Source: GCA-2731375 sp047518225 (GTDB lineage: Bacteria > Pseudomonadota > Alphaproteobacteria > GCA-2731375). From it: a stretch of 22,555 bases of DNA. Each line of letters opens with the position of its first letter. Position 1 is the first letter of the stretch. Where the stretch lies: positions 1 to 22,555 of the forward strand of contig JAKZRK010000238.1 of NCBI GenBank assembly GCA_047518225.1, read 5' to 3'. Shown one piece after another: positions 14,709 through 22,555 of this stretch. The position numbers and the translations under genes were made by a program. The notes beneath the pieces were generated by a model. The model did not search any database. It saw only the letters and a program-made list of their open reading frames with translations, and was not told where the DNA came from.

Positions 14709-17700
14709 TCAAGGCGAATAGGCAGATAAAATCGCTCCATCAATGACCATCAAATTTGGCCCGTCAGTCCATAAAAGCGCACAACGCACTGTTTTTTCAG
14801 GATATATCTCCATCAATGCGGCGCGATAACTTGCCAATTGCCGCAAGTATGCGACCTCTACTTCCGCCACCTGTAAGGGTGGGGGGCGGTTGGTCTTATA
14901 GTCGACCACCAGTATTTCCGAATCGGTAATCAGCACCCGATCGACCTGCCCGCTGACCACACGCCCGGACAACAGCGCCGTCAACCCCACCTCGGCCCGG
15001 GAACCCGGACCAAAAATTGGGGCGAAATCCGGATGCCGCAATACCGCCATGGTTTCGGCCAGGATCTCCCGTTGTTGGACCGGATCAATGACGTGCGCCG
15101 GCAGGGCCAGATAGCGGGCGGCGGCGGCCTCGCGCAGCCCCTCTTCCTGGTCGGGAAGGGTCTGCAACAAACGATGGATGTGGTTGCCCCGCCGGAAGCG
15201 GGCCTGGCCGTCGTCGGCCAGGGGAGAGGCCACGCTGGGTTCCGCCTCTTGCGGGCGCGAGGGGACCAAGGGCCGCGGTGGAACCGGTTCCTTTGGCGCC
15301 GGCCGGCTGGCCCAATCGGGCAAGCTTTGGTGTTCCGGCTTTAGCGGAACTTCCGGTGCGGGCGGGTCCTTGGCCTGGGCGCCGCGGAGGCGCATGCCGC
15401 CGGCCAGTTCAGCCGGTTTCTCGATTTCGGGCAGGTTGGCCAGGGCGCGCCAGGCCATGTCGTACCAGCAATGCGCCTTACGCCCGGTTTTGCCCTCAAA
15501 ACCGCAGATGTACAGCCGGTCGGCAGCCCGGGTCAGGGCGACATAGAACAGGCGGCGGTATTCCCGGTCCCGGGCCCCTTCCGCCTCCGCGCGGGCCTGC
15601 TGCATCACCCCTTCTTCCATGGCGCGGATGGGTGCCCACAGGGGCGCCGGACCGCCTTCGCCATCAATCGCGGGCCATAGCAGCGCCGGCGTCTTATCCG
15701 GCACCCGAACCGTATCGGCCAGAAAGACGATGGGAGCTTCCAGGCCCTTGGCCCCGTGCACGGTCATCACCCGGATCTGGTTCTGCCCCTGTTCCAGGTC
15801 CCGCTTGATCTGGGTCTCGCCCCGTTCCAGCCAATGCAGAAAACCCTCCAGGCTGGGGGCGTGATCCCGTTCGTAGGAGAGGGCCAGATCGAGGAATTCG
15901 TTGATGGGATCGTTGGCGTCCTGGCCCAGGCGGGCCAGTATCCGCCGCCGGCCCCCGCCCGCCCCCAGCAGTTCGGCGTAAAGTTCGAACGGCGGCTTGA
16001 AATCGACCTGGGCCAACAGGTCGGCAAGGGTCTTGTAGGCGGCCGCGTCCGGCCGTGCACGCAACGCCGCCCATAGGCTGCCCGGGCGGCCATGGGCCAG
16101 GGCGAATAATTGTTCGTCGTCCCAGCCAATCAGCGGCCCTTTCAGAACCACGGCCAAATTCAAATCATCCTCGGGCAACAGCAGAAAACGGCCCAGGGCG
16201 ATCAGGTCCATGACCGCCAACTGCTCGGTCAGAACCATGCGGTCGACGCCGGCGACGGGGATGTTGCGGCGTTTCAGTTCCCGCACCATGGTTTCGACAA
16301 AGCTGGCGCGGCGCTGCACCAGGATCAGAATATCGCCCGGGCCAATAGGCCGGCCCCGGGCCACCAGCATTTCCTTTTGCTCTATCCATTGCGCGATTTG
16401 ATCGGCGATACGAATCGCCAGGCGGGTCACGGGGCTGTCCGAGAAGACTTGCTTTGCGGGCAGTGCCCAGGGGTCCTGTTCCTCTACTTCGCGGGGCTGT
16501 TCGGTCGGCCAGATTTCCACCAGCCCGGCCTCCCCGGCGCGGTTGGGTATATGGCGGATGGCCTCGTGATCGCCGAAAATCAGTCCGTCGCTGGCCAATG
16601 GATCGGCAAATATGGCGTTGACCGCCTCCAATACCGCCGGGGTGGAGCGGAAGGACAAGGCCAACTCCACTGGTTGCCAACGCCGCTTGGCCGCCCCGAT
16701 ACGGGCCGCGAAATGGTTGCGCATGGCCTGAAAGGCGGCCGGGTCGGCGCGCTGGAAACTATAGATGGATTGCTTCACATCGCCGACCGCGAACAGGGTC
16801 CGGCCCTTGGACATGGCGCGGTCATCGCCATCTTCATAGGCCCCCTCGCCGGTAAAAAACTCATCGGCCAGGGTCTGCACCACTTGCCATTGTTCGGGAT
16901 TGGTATCCTGTGCCTCGTCGATCAAAATGTGATCCAGGCCGCCGTCCAGTTTGTACAGCACCCAATCGGTACTGGCCCCTTGCGAGAGCAGGAAGCCCGC
17001 CTTTAGCACCAGATCGTCATAGTCCAACAGCGCCTGGCCTTGTTTTGCCCCGGCATAGGCGGCGATCAGCCGCGCCCCCAGGCGCAACAACAATTCGGTG
17101 GCGGCGGCGACGCGCGCGGCGTTTCGCCTCTGCCGGACCGCTTGCAGGCGGGCGCATTCCCGTTCCAGGATGTCCGCGCCCTCCACCATTTCCCCCATGG
17201 TCTTCTTGGTCAGGGGCTTGGCATAGGGCTCGCCCTGGCCATCCTTGGTGAAAAACCCCGCCAGATAGTTATCGAATTGGCCCACCCTGCTCTCGGGCGC
17301 GGCGTGCCAATCGGCGATGGCCTGGCCATGGCGGCTTTCAAGCTTGCCGCCCTGGAGCATCAGATCGGCGATCCGGACCAGGCCCGGACCGTCGAATTTG
17401 TCGCCCCGCGCCGCCGCGCCCATGATGGCGGCCTCGTCCTCGCCTTCCGCCAGATCAAGGGCCCGGCGCACATCCCGCAACAAGCCGTCAATGCCGCCCG
17501 GCCGGTCCAGCAGCCTTTGCAGACGGCCACGGTCCGCCGACAAGGCGGCCATCAGATTGGCGAAAGTCTGTTGATCGACCAGGGCCGTCAACTCCGCGAC
17601 CAGAGGCGCCGGTTCCCCGGCATCCTGTTCCAGCACCACTTCCAGGGCGGACTGCAGCACCTGACCCGCCTGGCGCTCCTCCATGACCTTGAAGTGGGGC

Positions 17701-18110
17701 GCCAGCCGGGCTTCCAACGGGAAGCGGCGCAACAGGGTTTCGCAAAAGGAATGAATGGTCTGTACTTTCAACCCGCCGGGCGTATCCAGCACCCGGGCGA
17801 ACAGGCGCCGGGCCAGGTTCAATTCTCCCGGCGGCGAGGTTGAGCCGGTCAGGTCCATTAGGGCCTGGCCCAGTTCGCCGTCACCGGCCACGGCCCAGGC
17901 GCCCAGGCGTTGGTGCAGACGGTTGGCCATTTCCGCCGCCGCCGCCTTGGTGAAGGTCAGGCAGAGGATGCGTTCGGGCGGGCAGTCCAGCAACAACAGG
18001 CGCAGCACGCGGTCGGTCAGGACGTGGGTCTTGCCGGTTCCGGCGGAGGCGGTTACCCAGGCCGATACACCGGGGTCCGCGGCCAGGCGTTGGTGATCGG
18101 TCGCGCGCAT
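14709..18110 (-). CDS. addA: double-strand break repair helicase AddA
   Basis: Helicase-nuclease subunit of AddAB, which resects double-strand breaks and loads RecA in bacteria that lack RecBCD. 1133 aa. It is a UvrD-type helicase with Walker A ASAGTGKT (21-28), Walker B ILIDEAQDTNPEQW (about 395-410), VMTVHGAKGLEAPIVFLAD (about 785-800), and motif VI RLFYVALTRAADRLYICG (about 860). The C-terminal RecB-type nuclease has SGQVDRVLITDSEILVVDYK (about 1050-1070), then a Gln/Tyr motif (QLASYRAAL). ATG 18110 lies eight bases after the addB stop with GAGG just upstream. The frame is open further into addB, but that part is addB's coding shadow. Confidence 0.95.
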   Translation of the reverse strand: MRATDHQRLAADPGVSAWVTASAGTGKTHVLTDRVLRLLLLDCPPERILCLTFTKAAAAEMANRLHQRLGAWAVAGDGELGQALMDLTGSTSPPGELNLARRLFARVLDTPGGLKVQTIHSFCETLLRRFPLEARLAPHFKVMEERQAGQVLQSALEVVLEQDAGEPAPLVAELTALVDQQTFANLMAALSADRGRLQRLLDRPGGIDGLLRDVRRALDLAEGEDEAAIMGAAARGDKFDGPGLVRIADLMLQGGKLESRHGQAIADWHAAPESRVGQFDNYLAGFFTKDGQGEPYAKPLTKKTMGEMVEGADILERECARLQAVRQRRNAARVAAATELLLRLGARLIAAYAGAKQGQALLDYDDLVLKAGFLLSQGASTDWVLYKLDGGLDHILIDEAQDTNPEQWQVVQTLADEFFTGEGAYEDGDDRAMSKGRTLFAVGDVKQSIYSFQRADPAAFQAMRNHFAARIGAAKRRWQPVELALSFRSTPAVLEAVNAIFADPLASDGLIFGDHEAIRHIPNRAGEAGLVEIWPTEQPREVEEQDPWALPAKQVFSDSPVTRLAIRIADQIAQWIEQKEMLVARGRPIGPGDILILVQRRASFVETMVRELKRRNIPVAGVDRMVLTEQLAVMDLIALGRFLLLPEDDLNLAVVLKGPLIGWDDEQLFALAHGRPGSLWAALRARPDAAAYKTLADLLAQVDFKPPFELYAELLGAGGGRRRILARLGQDANDPINEFLDLALSYERDHAPSLEGFLHWLERGETQIKRDLEQGQNQIRVMTVHGAKGLEAPIVFLADTVRVPDKTPALLWPAIDGEGGPAPLWAPIRAMEEGVMQQARAEAEGARDREYRRLFYVALTRAADRLYICGFEGKTGRKAHCWYDMAWRALANLPEIEKPAELAGGMRLRGAQAKDPPAPEVPLKPEHQSLPDWASRPAPKEPVPPRPLVPSRPQEAEPSVASPLADDGQARFRRGNHIHRLLQTLPDQEEGLREAAAARYLALPAHVIDPVQQREILAETMAVLRHPDFAPIFGPGSRAEVGLTALLSGRVVSGQVDRVLITDSEILVVDYKTNRPPPLQVAEVEVAYLRQLASYRAALMEIYPEKTVRCALLWTDGPNLMVIDGAILSAYSP

Positions 18111-18118
18111 GGCCGCCT

Positions 18119-21052
18119 CTAAAAATCGCCGGGGCCACCGGCGGACCATTCCTTGATCCGGGCCAGATGGTCGTAATCGGAAAAGCGCGGCGCGATGGCC
18201 GGCCGGGGCCGCGAGCGATAGGCGGTATCGGGATCGTCGAACCGGGCGATCAGGGCGGCTAGACCCTCCCGTGCCGCCTGGGCCAGGGCGTTGCCGTCGG
18301 TTTTGATATCCTTGATCTCGCCCGCCTCGCGGCCCCCCGATACCCGCCAATAGCTCAACATCGACGCCGCCCCGCCCGGCACGCCGGGAAAGCCGCCCGC
18401 ATGGGCAATGGCTGCTTCAAGGGGCAACTGGGGTGCCTCGCCCCGTATCAGTTCGGTCTCGGAGGGGATCATGCCGGTCTTGTAGTCGATGATATTCAGG
18501 CCGCCGTCCCCCAGACGGTCGATGCGGTCAGCCTTGGCGGTCAGGGTAAAAGGGCCTTCGGGACCGGGCAGTATCAGGCTGCCCTCGACCTCGGTCGCCA
18601 GGGGCAGGATGGCGGGGCGGCGTTCCGCCTCCCGGGCCAGGAACCAGGCCGCGATGCGTTTGAAACGCGGCCACCAAAAGGCGCGTACGCCGGGGCGGGT
18701 CAGCAGTTCGCCAAAGGCTTGCCGGCCCAGTTCCAACAAGGCCGCCTCGGCCTCGTCCCGAGTGGGAATTTGCGCCGGATATGTGGCGGCGAATTGCTCC
18801 AAGGCATGATGCACCGCATTGCCGTAGTCAGCCGCGCCGGGGTCGGCGGCGATGGGGTCCAGGGCGCGCAGGCCCAGAATACGGCGGGCATAGACCCCAT
18901 AGGGATCGCGGATCCAGGTCTCCACCTGGGTGACGGGCATTTGTCTGGGCCGGGCCGCGACGGGCGGACGGCATTCGGGCGCCCGCACGGGTTTGGACAG
19001 GCCGGCGGCGTCCAATTGTTCGCACCAGCCGCGCAACGCCTGGGGCGATGTTTGATCCAGGTCCAGCCCGGTGGCCCGCAAGACCTGCTCCAACCGCAAT
19101 AGCCAGCGCGAGGGTACGGTCGGCGTGCCTTCCACTTTTGCCGCGCGGGTCAAAATCACCTCCCCGGCGCAGGCGGCCTGGGCAAAATCATGGGCCGCCA
19201 GACCAATGCGGCGTTCCGGTGCGGGCAGTCCCAGGCGGGCCGCCATGGGCCGGCTCAACCAGGCGTCGGCATCGGCGGCGGCGGGCCAGGTGCCTTCGTT
19301 CATACCGCCCAGCAGCAGCAGATCGGCCTGTTGCAGGCGGGCTTCCAGGGGACCCCAAATATGCAGGCGGGGATGCAGGCCAAAGGCGGGGCGCACCACC
19401 TGCCCGGCCATCAGGCTGCTCAACAGGGTAGCATAGCCCGTCCCCGCCATCACCGGCAGGCCCGCCGCGGCGGCCAACAGATCGGCGATGAAAGCCATGG
19501 CGGCCTCGCCCGCCTCGCCGGCCCACAGATGGCAAACACCCAGTTGATCCGTCGCCAGCCACTCCGCGAAGCGCACATGGGCCGATAGCAAATCCGCCAA
19601 ATGGACCTCCCCCTGGGTACAAAGGGATAGCGCCGTGCCGCCATGGCTGGCCAGATCATCCAGCAAGGCATCGGCGCCCGACGGTTTATGGCGCGCGGCG
19701 GCAACGGCGGCGGCCAGGCCGGCAATACCCGGCGCCGGGCGCGGTCCACGCAGGGCATTTCGGTCCACATCCCGCGCGGTGGCTTTCAAGGCGCCAGGAG
19801 CCAGCCCACCATGGGCCAGGGGATGCTTCAGGGCGGCCAGCAAATCGATCGGGTCCAGGCCGCTGCCCAACACCTCCGCCGTCAGGCGCAGGAATGACCC
19901 GGGCGGCGTGGCGGCCAGGGGCAGGCCGGCGGAATCGTCCACCACGATCTCCCAGCGTTTCAACTCCGCCGCCACCCGGCGCGCCAGGCCGCGGTCCGGG
20001 GTGATCAGCGCCCCCGTGCGCCCTGGCGTCTCCAAGGCCTGGCGCAGGCACAGGGCGATTACGCCGGCCTCTTCAATGGGATTGGCGCAATCAACCCGCA
20101 ACAGGCCCACCGACGCCTCGGCCGGCAGGCTGGGCAATCGCCGCCATTGTTCGGTTGTTTCCGTGGGCCGCAGGGCCTCGCGCAGCAGGCGGTGGCGCGG
20201 GCTTTCCCCGCTATCCCGCAGCCAGCGCTTGACCATGGCCCGGTCAACGCCGATCCGTTGCAACAATTGCCTGAGGCCGAATTGAGCATGGCTTTGATCC
20301 ACGGCGGCCCAGGTCTCCTCGTCGGCAAAGCGGTCCAGACCGGGCAGCACCACGGCGCCCTGGGGCAGATGCGCTACCACGGCGATCAGGGCGGCGGTAG
20401 CGGGAATGGAGCCGGTGGAGCCGGCGACGATAATGGGATCGCCGGGGGGCGATTGCCCCCACCTCTCCGCCTGGGCGCGCAGCAAAACATTGCGCCGCGC
20501 GGCCGGGTCCATGCAGCCTTCCACCGCCAGCAATTCCTGCCAGGGTGCGGCCAACAGGTTCAGGAATTCCAGGGTTTCCTGCCAATGGGCCGCCAGGTCG
20601 GCGGGCACCAGATCTTCCAGGGCCGTCAATGGCACGTCCTCGGTCTGCAGCCGGTCCAGCAAATCCGCCAGTTCCCGGGCCAGGGGCGCGGCCTGTGCCG
20701 GATCCATGCCGCGGGGGCGGGCGATCAGATGCAGCAACAAAAGCTGCCGGCGCAGGGCCGTGATGGCGGGGGGCAGGCTTAACAGGTCGTCCCCATGCAG
20801 GGGATCCAGCAACAATTCTTCCTCATCCACGTCGCCGATGGCATACATCCGTGGCAGTAGCATGGCGCGGCCGCCGGTCTGGCGCAGAAAGCCGTCCCGT
20901 ACCGCCCGCATGCCCCGCCGGGTCGGCAGCAGCAGGGTGACCGCGTTCAGGGCCAAGGGGTCGCCGCCGAAGCGTTGCAGCAAACCTTCCACCAGACGGT
21001 CGGAAAAGCTTTCGCCGGGGGAAATGGTAAAAATTTTGGGTGCCCCCGGCAT
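18119..21052 (-). CDS. addB: double-strand break repair protein AddB
   Basis: Partner of AddA. 977 aa, alphaproteobacterial AddB type. The N-terminal helicase-like part starts KIFTISPGESFSDRLVEGLL, with TLLLPTRRGMRAV near 40-50; it lacks a classical GKT Walker A, as expected for the inactive helicase fold of this branch. The C-terminal nuclease has AKADRIDRL (about 840), NIIDYKTG (about 855) and PQLPLEAAI. There is no C-terminal Cys cluster like the iron-sulfur one of B. subtilis AddB. The ATG (21052) is four bases from the stop of the upstream nucleotidyltransferase, so these genes are one transcription unit. Confidence 0.93.
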   Translation of the reverse strand: MPGAPKIFTISPGESFSDRLVEGLLQRFGGDPLALNAVTLLLPTRRGMRAVRDGFLRQTGGRAMLLPRMYAIGDVDEEELLLDPLHGDDLLSLPPAITALRRQLLLLHLIARPRGMDPAQAAPLARELADLLDRLQTEDVPLTALEDLVPADLAAHWQETLEFLNLLAAPWQELLAVEGCMDPAARRNVLLRAQAERWGQSPPGDPIIVAGSTGSIPATAALIAVVAHLPQGAVVLPGLDRFADEETWAAVDQSHAQFGLRQLLQRIGVDRAMVKRWLRDSGESPRHRLLREALRPTETTEQWRRLPSLPAEASVGLLRVDCANPIEEAGVIALCLRQALETPGRTGALITPDRGLARRVAAELKRWEIVVDDSAGLPLAATPPGSFLRLTAEVLGSGLDPIDLLAALKHPLAHGGLAPGALKATARDVDRNALRGPRPAPGIAGLAAAVAAARHKPSGADALLDDLASHGGTALSLCTQGEVHLADLLSAHVRFAEWLATDQLGVCHLWAGEAGEAAMAFIADLLAAAAGLPVMAGTGYATLLSSLMAGQVVRPAFGLHPRLHIWGPLEARLQQADLLLLGGMNEGTWPAAADADAWLSRPMAARLGLPAPERRIGLAAHDFAQAACAGEVILTRAAKVEGTPTVPSRWLLRLEQVLRATGLDLDQTSPQALRGWCEQLDAAGLSKPVRAPECRPPVAARPRQMPVTQVETWIRDPYGVYARRILGLRALDPIAADPGAADYGNAVHHALEQFAATYPAQIPTRDEAEAALLELGRQAFGELLTRPGVRAFWWPRFKRIAAWFLAREAERRPAILPLATEVEGSLILPGPEGPFTLTAKADRIDRLGDGGLNIIDYKTGMIPSETELIRGEAPQLPLEAAIAHAGGFPGVPGGAASMLSYWRVSGGREAGEIKDIKTDGNALAQAAREGLAALIARFDDPDTAYRSRPRPAIAPRFSDYDHLARIKEWSAGGPGDF

Positions 21053-21056
21053 GATT

Positions 21057-21767
21057 TTATTCCAGCAAGGCTTGCGCGGCGGCGGCCAAACCCTCGGGCC
21101 GGTTCAATTCCATCCACTCGCCCTCGTGCCGCAGGCCGAACAGGCGGTCCAGGGCGGCGGCCCGGTCATAAATATGATTGAGCGAAAATGGCCCCTTGGG
21201 GCAACCCTGAAACAGTTCCGGGCGCAATATCTGCACACCGGTATGGATAAAAGGCACCACTTCCCGCTCTGGCCGGCGGTACAGCCGCCCGTCGGCCAGC
21301 ATGACGAAATCGCCAACCCCGTTATAGCCGGTGGCGCCGACGGTCGGCTGCATCAACAGCAAGGCGTCCATCCGCGCCGGCAGAAACCGGGCGGCCAGAG
21401 CGTGCAGGGAATTGCCGATGCCGTCAAACCACAACACATCGCCGTTGATGACGTAGAAGGGCCTCTCCCCCAGCAGCGGCAGGGCATTGGCGACGCCGCC
21501 GCCGGTATCCAGCAGGCCGCCGCTTTCTTCGCAAAATTGCAGGGCCAGATCTTCGCGGCCCGACAGGTGTTCGCGCAACAGAGCCGCGCCGTGGTGCAGA
21601 TTGATCACAGCCCGGCCGACCCCGGTTTCGACCAGGCGGTCCAGCACCCGGTCGATGATGGCGCGTCCGCCCACCTGTATCATCGGTTTCGGCAAGGCCT
21701 CGGTCAAGGCGCCAATGCGGCTGCCTCGTCCGGCGGCCAGGATCATCGCGGTATCTGGTATCTCCAC
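21057..21767 (-). CDS. sugar-phosphate nucleotidyltransferase, N-acetylmuramate-1-phosphate uridylyltransferase-like
   Basis: Transfers a nucleotide to a sugar 1-phosphate. 236 aa, a short single-domain form like MurU, which makes UDP-MurNAc in cell-wall recycling. The signature LAAGRGSRIGALTEALPKP (10-28) holds the NTP-binding loop and Lys27. INGD (107-110) carries the metal-binding Asp110, and the conserved DTGGGVANAL block is at 87-96. I chose GTG 21767, which gives VEIPDTAMILAAG; ATG 21746 is the alternative and would leave almost nothing before the loop. Longer upstream frames do not look like protein. The position just before addB is that of MurU-like genes in many alphaproteobacteria, but the kinase AmgK that would supply its substrate is not adjacent here. 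The sugar is inferred. Confidence 0.85.
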   Translation of the reverse strand: MEIPDTAMILAAGRGSRIGALTEALPKPMIQVGGRAIIDRVLDRLVETGVGRAVINLHHGAALLREHLSGREDLALQFCEESGGLLDTGGGVANALPLLGERPFYVINGDVLWFDGIGNSLHALAARFLPARMDALLLMQPTVGATGYNGVGDFVMLADGRLYRRPEREVVPFIHTGVQILRPELFQGCPKGPFSLNHIYDRAAALDRLFGLRHEGEWMELNRPEGLAAAAQALLE

Positions 21768-21856
21768 TGAACGCGCAGCCCAACAGGAAAAGGAATCACG
21801 GGCACGATAGTGCGGCTTGGGCTGCCCGGGAACAAGGGGCGATAGGCGGGCGGGCG

Positions 21857-22321
21857 CTAAATTGGTATTGCGCGTAATTGCCGTTGGTATAGCTGAAAGG
21901 CCTTTATATTGGCGGAAACCAGCAACACCCACCCGGCCAGGCCATAGACCGACGCCAGGGCAATGCTGATGGGCCAGGATGGCGGCAGGGTGGTGCCGAA
22001 AAACAGCAGTGTCAGCGGCACCACCACGGTGACCGAAGTGGTCAGCAGGTAGGTCATGCCCAGCATCACCCTCGCCTTGCCACGGCCCACATAGGCGAAA
22101 TACCAAACCAGAATAAGCAATACGGAAAAAAACATGCCGACGGCATAGGCCAGATTGATGTTGCCATGCTGCAAACCCGCCGGCACGCCTTCGGTCATCA
22201 GGCGGCGGAAATTAACCATGGGGATGGTAATGACCAGGGCCAGTACCGCCAGCATTATCCGCCGGCCCCAAATTTGGGCCCTGGTCATGGTCTGCAATTT
22301 GTCGCCGCCTTGATCGGGCAT
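21857..22321 (-). CDS. hypothetical four-helix membrane protein
   Basis: Not a family I recognise. 154 aa with four predicted transmembrane helices at about 20-38, 55-77, 87-109 and 116-137, and a short basic C-terminus (FQLYQRQLRAIPI). The N-terminal 18 residues are hydrophilic. No catalytic motif or metal-binding pattern is visible. ATG 22321 is used; GGAG lies 13 bases before it, which is a long spacing, and a second ATG 11 codons in is possible. It reads in the same direction as the nucleotidyltransferase, 89 bases upstream of it, and may be the first gene of that unit. Upstream lies the putative insertion-sequence end, so its native promoter region could be disturbed. Confidence 0.7.
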   Translation of the reverse strand: MPDQGGDKLQTMTRAQIWGRRIMLAVLALVITIPMVNFRRLMTEGVPAGLQHGNINLAYAVGMFFSVLLILVWYFAYVGRGKARVMLGMTYLLTTSVTVVVPLTLLFFGTTLPPSWPISIALASVYGLAGWVLLVSANIKAFQLYQRQLRAIPI

Positions 22322-22435
22322 GGTCTTTTAACAACTCCAACAATTACCGGCATTATGAATGGTAAATGACGCTTCGTCGTATCCTTGGCAATGCTACACT
22401 ATCAAATCTTTGTAATACTGAGTCGGACCCGATTT

Positions 22436-22473
22436 CCTTGGACACAGAATTGGCTTAATCGAAGTGTCCAAGG
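22436..22473 (+). promoter_or_regulatory. perfect inverted repeat overlapping the RBS of the terminal ORF
   Basis: Arms CCTTGGACAC (22436-22445) and GTGTCCAAGG (22464-22473) form a perfect 10-bp stem with an 18-base loop. The AGGAGG ribosome binding site (22471-22476) starts inside the second arm. A transcript entering from outside would carry the whole stem and could hide the RBS, as known for the ends of IS10 and IS50. Confidence 0.6.
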
Positions 22474-22484
22474 AGGACCGGAAC

Positions 22485-22555
22485 ATGACCGATAATTTTG
22501 AGAAGAAAGTTGCTGTTGATGGGCCTGTGGTAAATGCGGGCGAGCTTGGCTCGTC
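22485..22555 (+). CDS. 5' fragment of an ORF, possibly transposase OrfA
   Basis: ATG 22485 is eight bases after a consensus AGGAGG. Twenty-three codons are open to the window edge, starting MTDNFEKKVAVDGPVV. The fragment has no domain yet. Its position behind the IS-like end suggests the first ORF of an insertion sequence (helix-turn-helix OrfA, or an IS66 TnpA-type protein), but too little is present to decide. Confidence 0.45.
   Translation, partial: MTDNFEKKVAVDGPVVNAGELGS

Larger units (their letters stand above)
22411..22555 (+). mobile_element. probable left end of an insertion sequence (IS3-like), cut by window edge
   Basis: From about 22411 or 22419 the sequence begins with TG and has a GACCCGATTTCCTTGGACA stretch that resembles the ends of IS3/IS150-type elements (GACCC-TTT-TTGGACA pattern, recalled from memory). 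About 70 bases later a strong AGGAGG site and an ATG open a reading frame, the usual spacing from an IS3 left end to its first ORF. GC content drops here relative to the rest of the window. The other end and any target duplication lie outside the window, so neither the family nor the exact boundary can be fixed. Confidence 0.45.

Noticed and set aside
18111..18350. 80-residue N-terminal extension of AddA
   Set aside because: It overlaps the addB C-terminus in another frame and is Arg/Gly/Pro-rich. The AddA helicase start fits ATG 18110 behind GAGG.
18119..21052. Loss of the AddB iron-sulfur cysteines as a novelty
   Set aside because: The C-terminus lacks a Cys cluster, but as far as I recall this is usual for alphaproteobacterial AddB and so is not specific to this window.
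20406..21770. 454-codon plus-strand frame across addB and the nucleotidyltransferase
   Set aside because: It crosses two well-supported minus-strand genes, with Arg/Ser-rich low-complexity sequence and no family motif.

Overview
The window is GC-rich, densely packed housekeeping DNA from an alphaproteobacterium, most likely of the Rhodospirillales type. This rests on the gene order (TIGR02300 gene, tRNA-Ala, aroA-cmk-rpsA, ihfB-lapA, trpFBA-accD-folC, trxA-addA-addB-nucleotidyltransferase), the class II EPSP synthase, the alpha-type AddAB, and a REP-like palindrome family. No taxonomic marker gene is present, so the assignment is inference.

Layout. Positions 1-1870 are read on the minus strand: a possible 39-codon ORF, a D-2-hydroxyacid dehydrogenase, tRNA-Ala(GGC) with a clear terminator and a probable promoter, and a small zinc-ribbon protein (TIGR02300) ending in a poly-aspartate run. 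From 1952 to 14102 everything reads on the plus strand: aroA and cmk (4-bp overlap), rpsA with a long acidic tail, sppA, ihfB, lapA, an ornithine-cyclodeaminase/mu-crystallin family gene, then trpF, trpB, trpA, accD and folC, nearly touching or overlapping. A convergent junction (14103-14268) carries two REP-like palindromes in opposite orientation. From 14269 to 22321 the genes are again on the minus strand, transcribed in the order four-helix membrane protein, sugar-phosphate nucleotidyltransferase, addB, addA, trxA. The last ~145 bases look like the left end of an insertion sequence, with the first codons of a plus-strand ORF cut by the window edge.

How the genes work together. aroA supplies the shikimate pathway, whose product chorismate feeds tryptophan synthesis (trpF, trpB, trpA). 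cmk (dCMP/CMP recycling) and rpsA (30S protein S1) are a classic pair. accD (fatty-acid synthesis) and folC (folate polyglutamylation) are translationally coupled behind trpA. AddB and AddA together form the helicase-nuclease that processes double-strand breaks. The nucleotidyltransferase probably belongs to cell-wall sugar recycling.

I did not find a convincing new biological system. The most unusual points are a likely leaderless trpF transcript, the ~95-residue Ala/Glu/Pro-rich tail on ribosomal protein S1, the REP-like pair, a glyphosate-sensitive-type glycine in a class II EPSP synthase, and a putative insertion-sequence end whose RBS overlaps a perfect inverted repeat.
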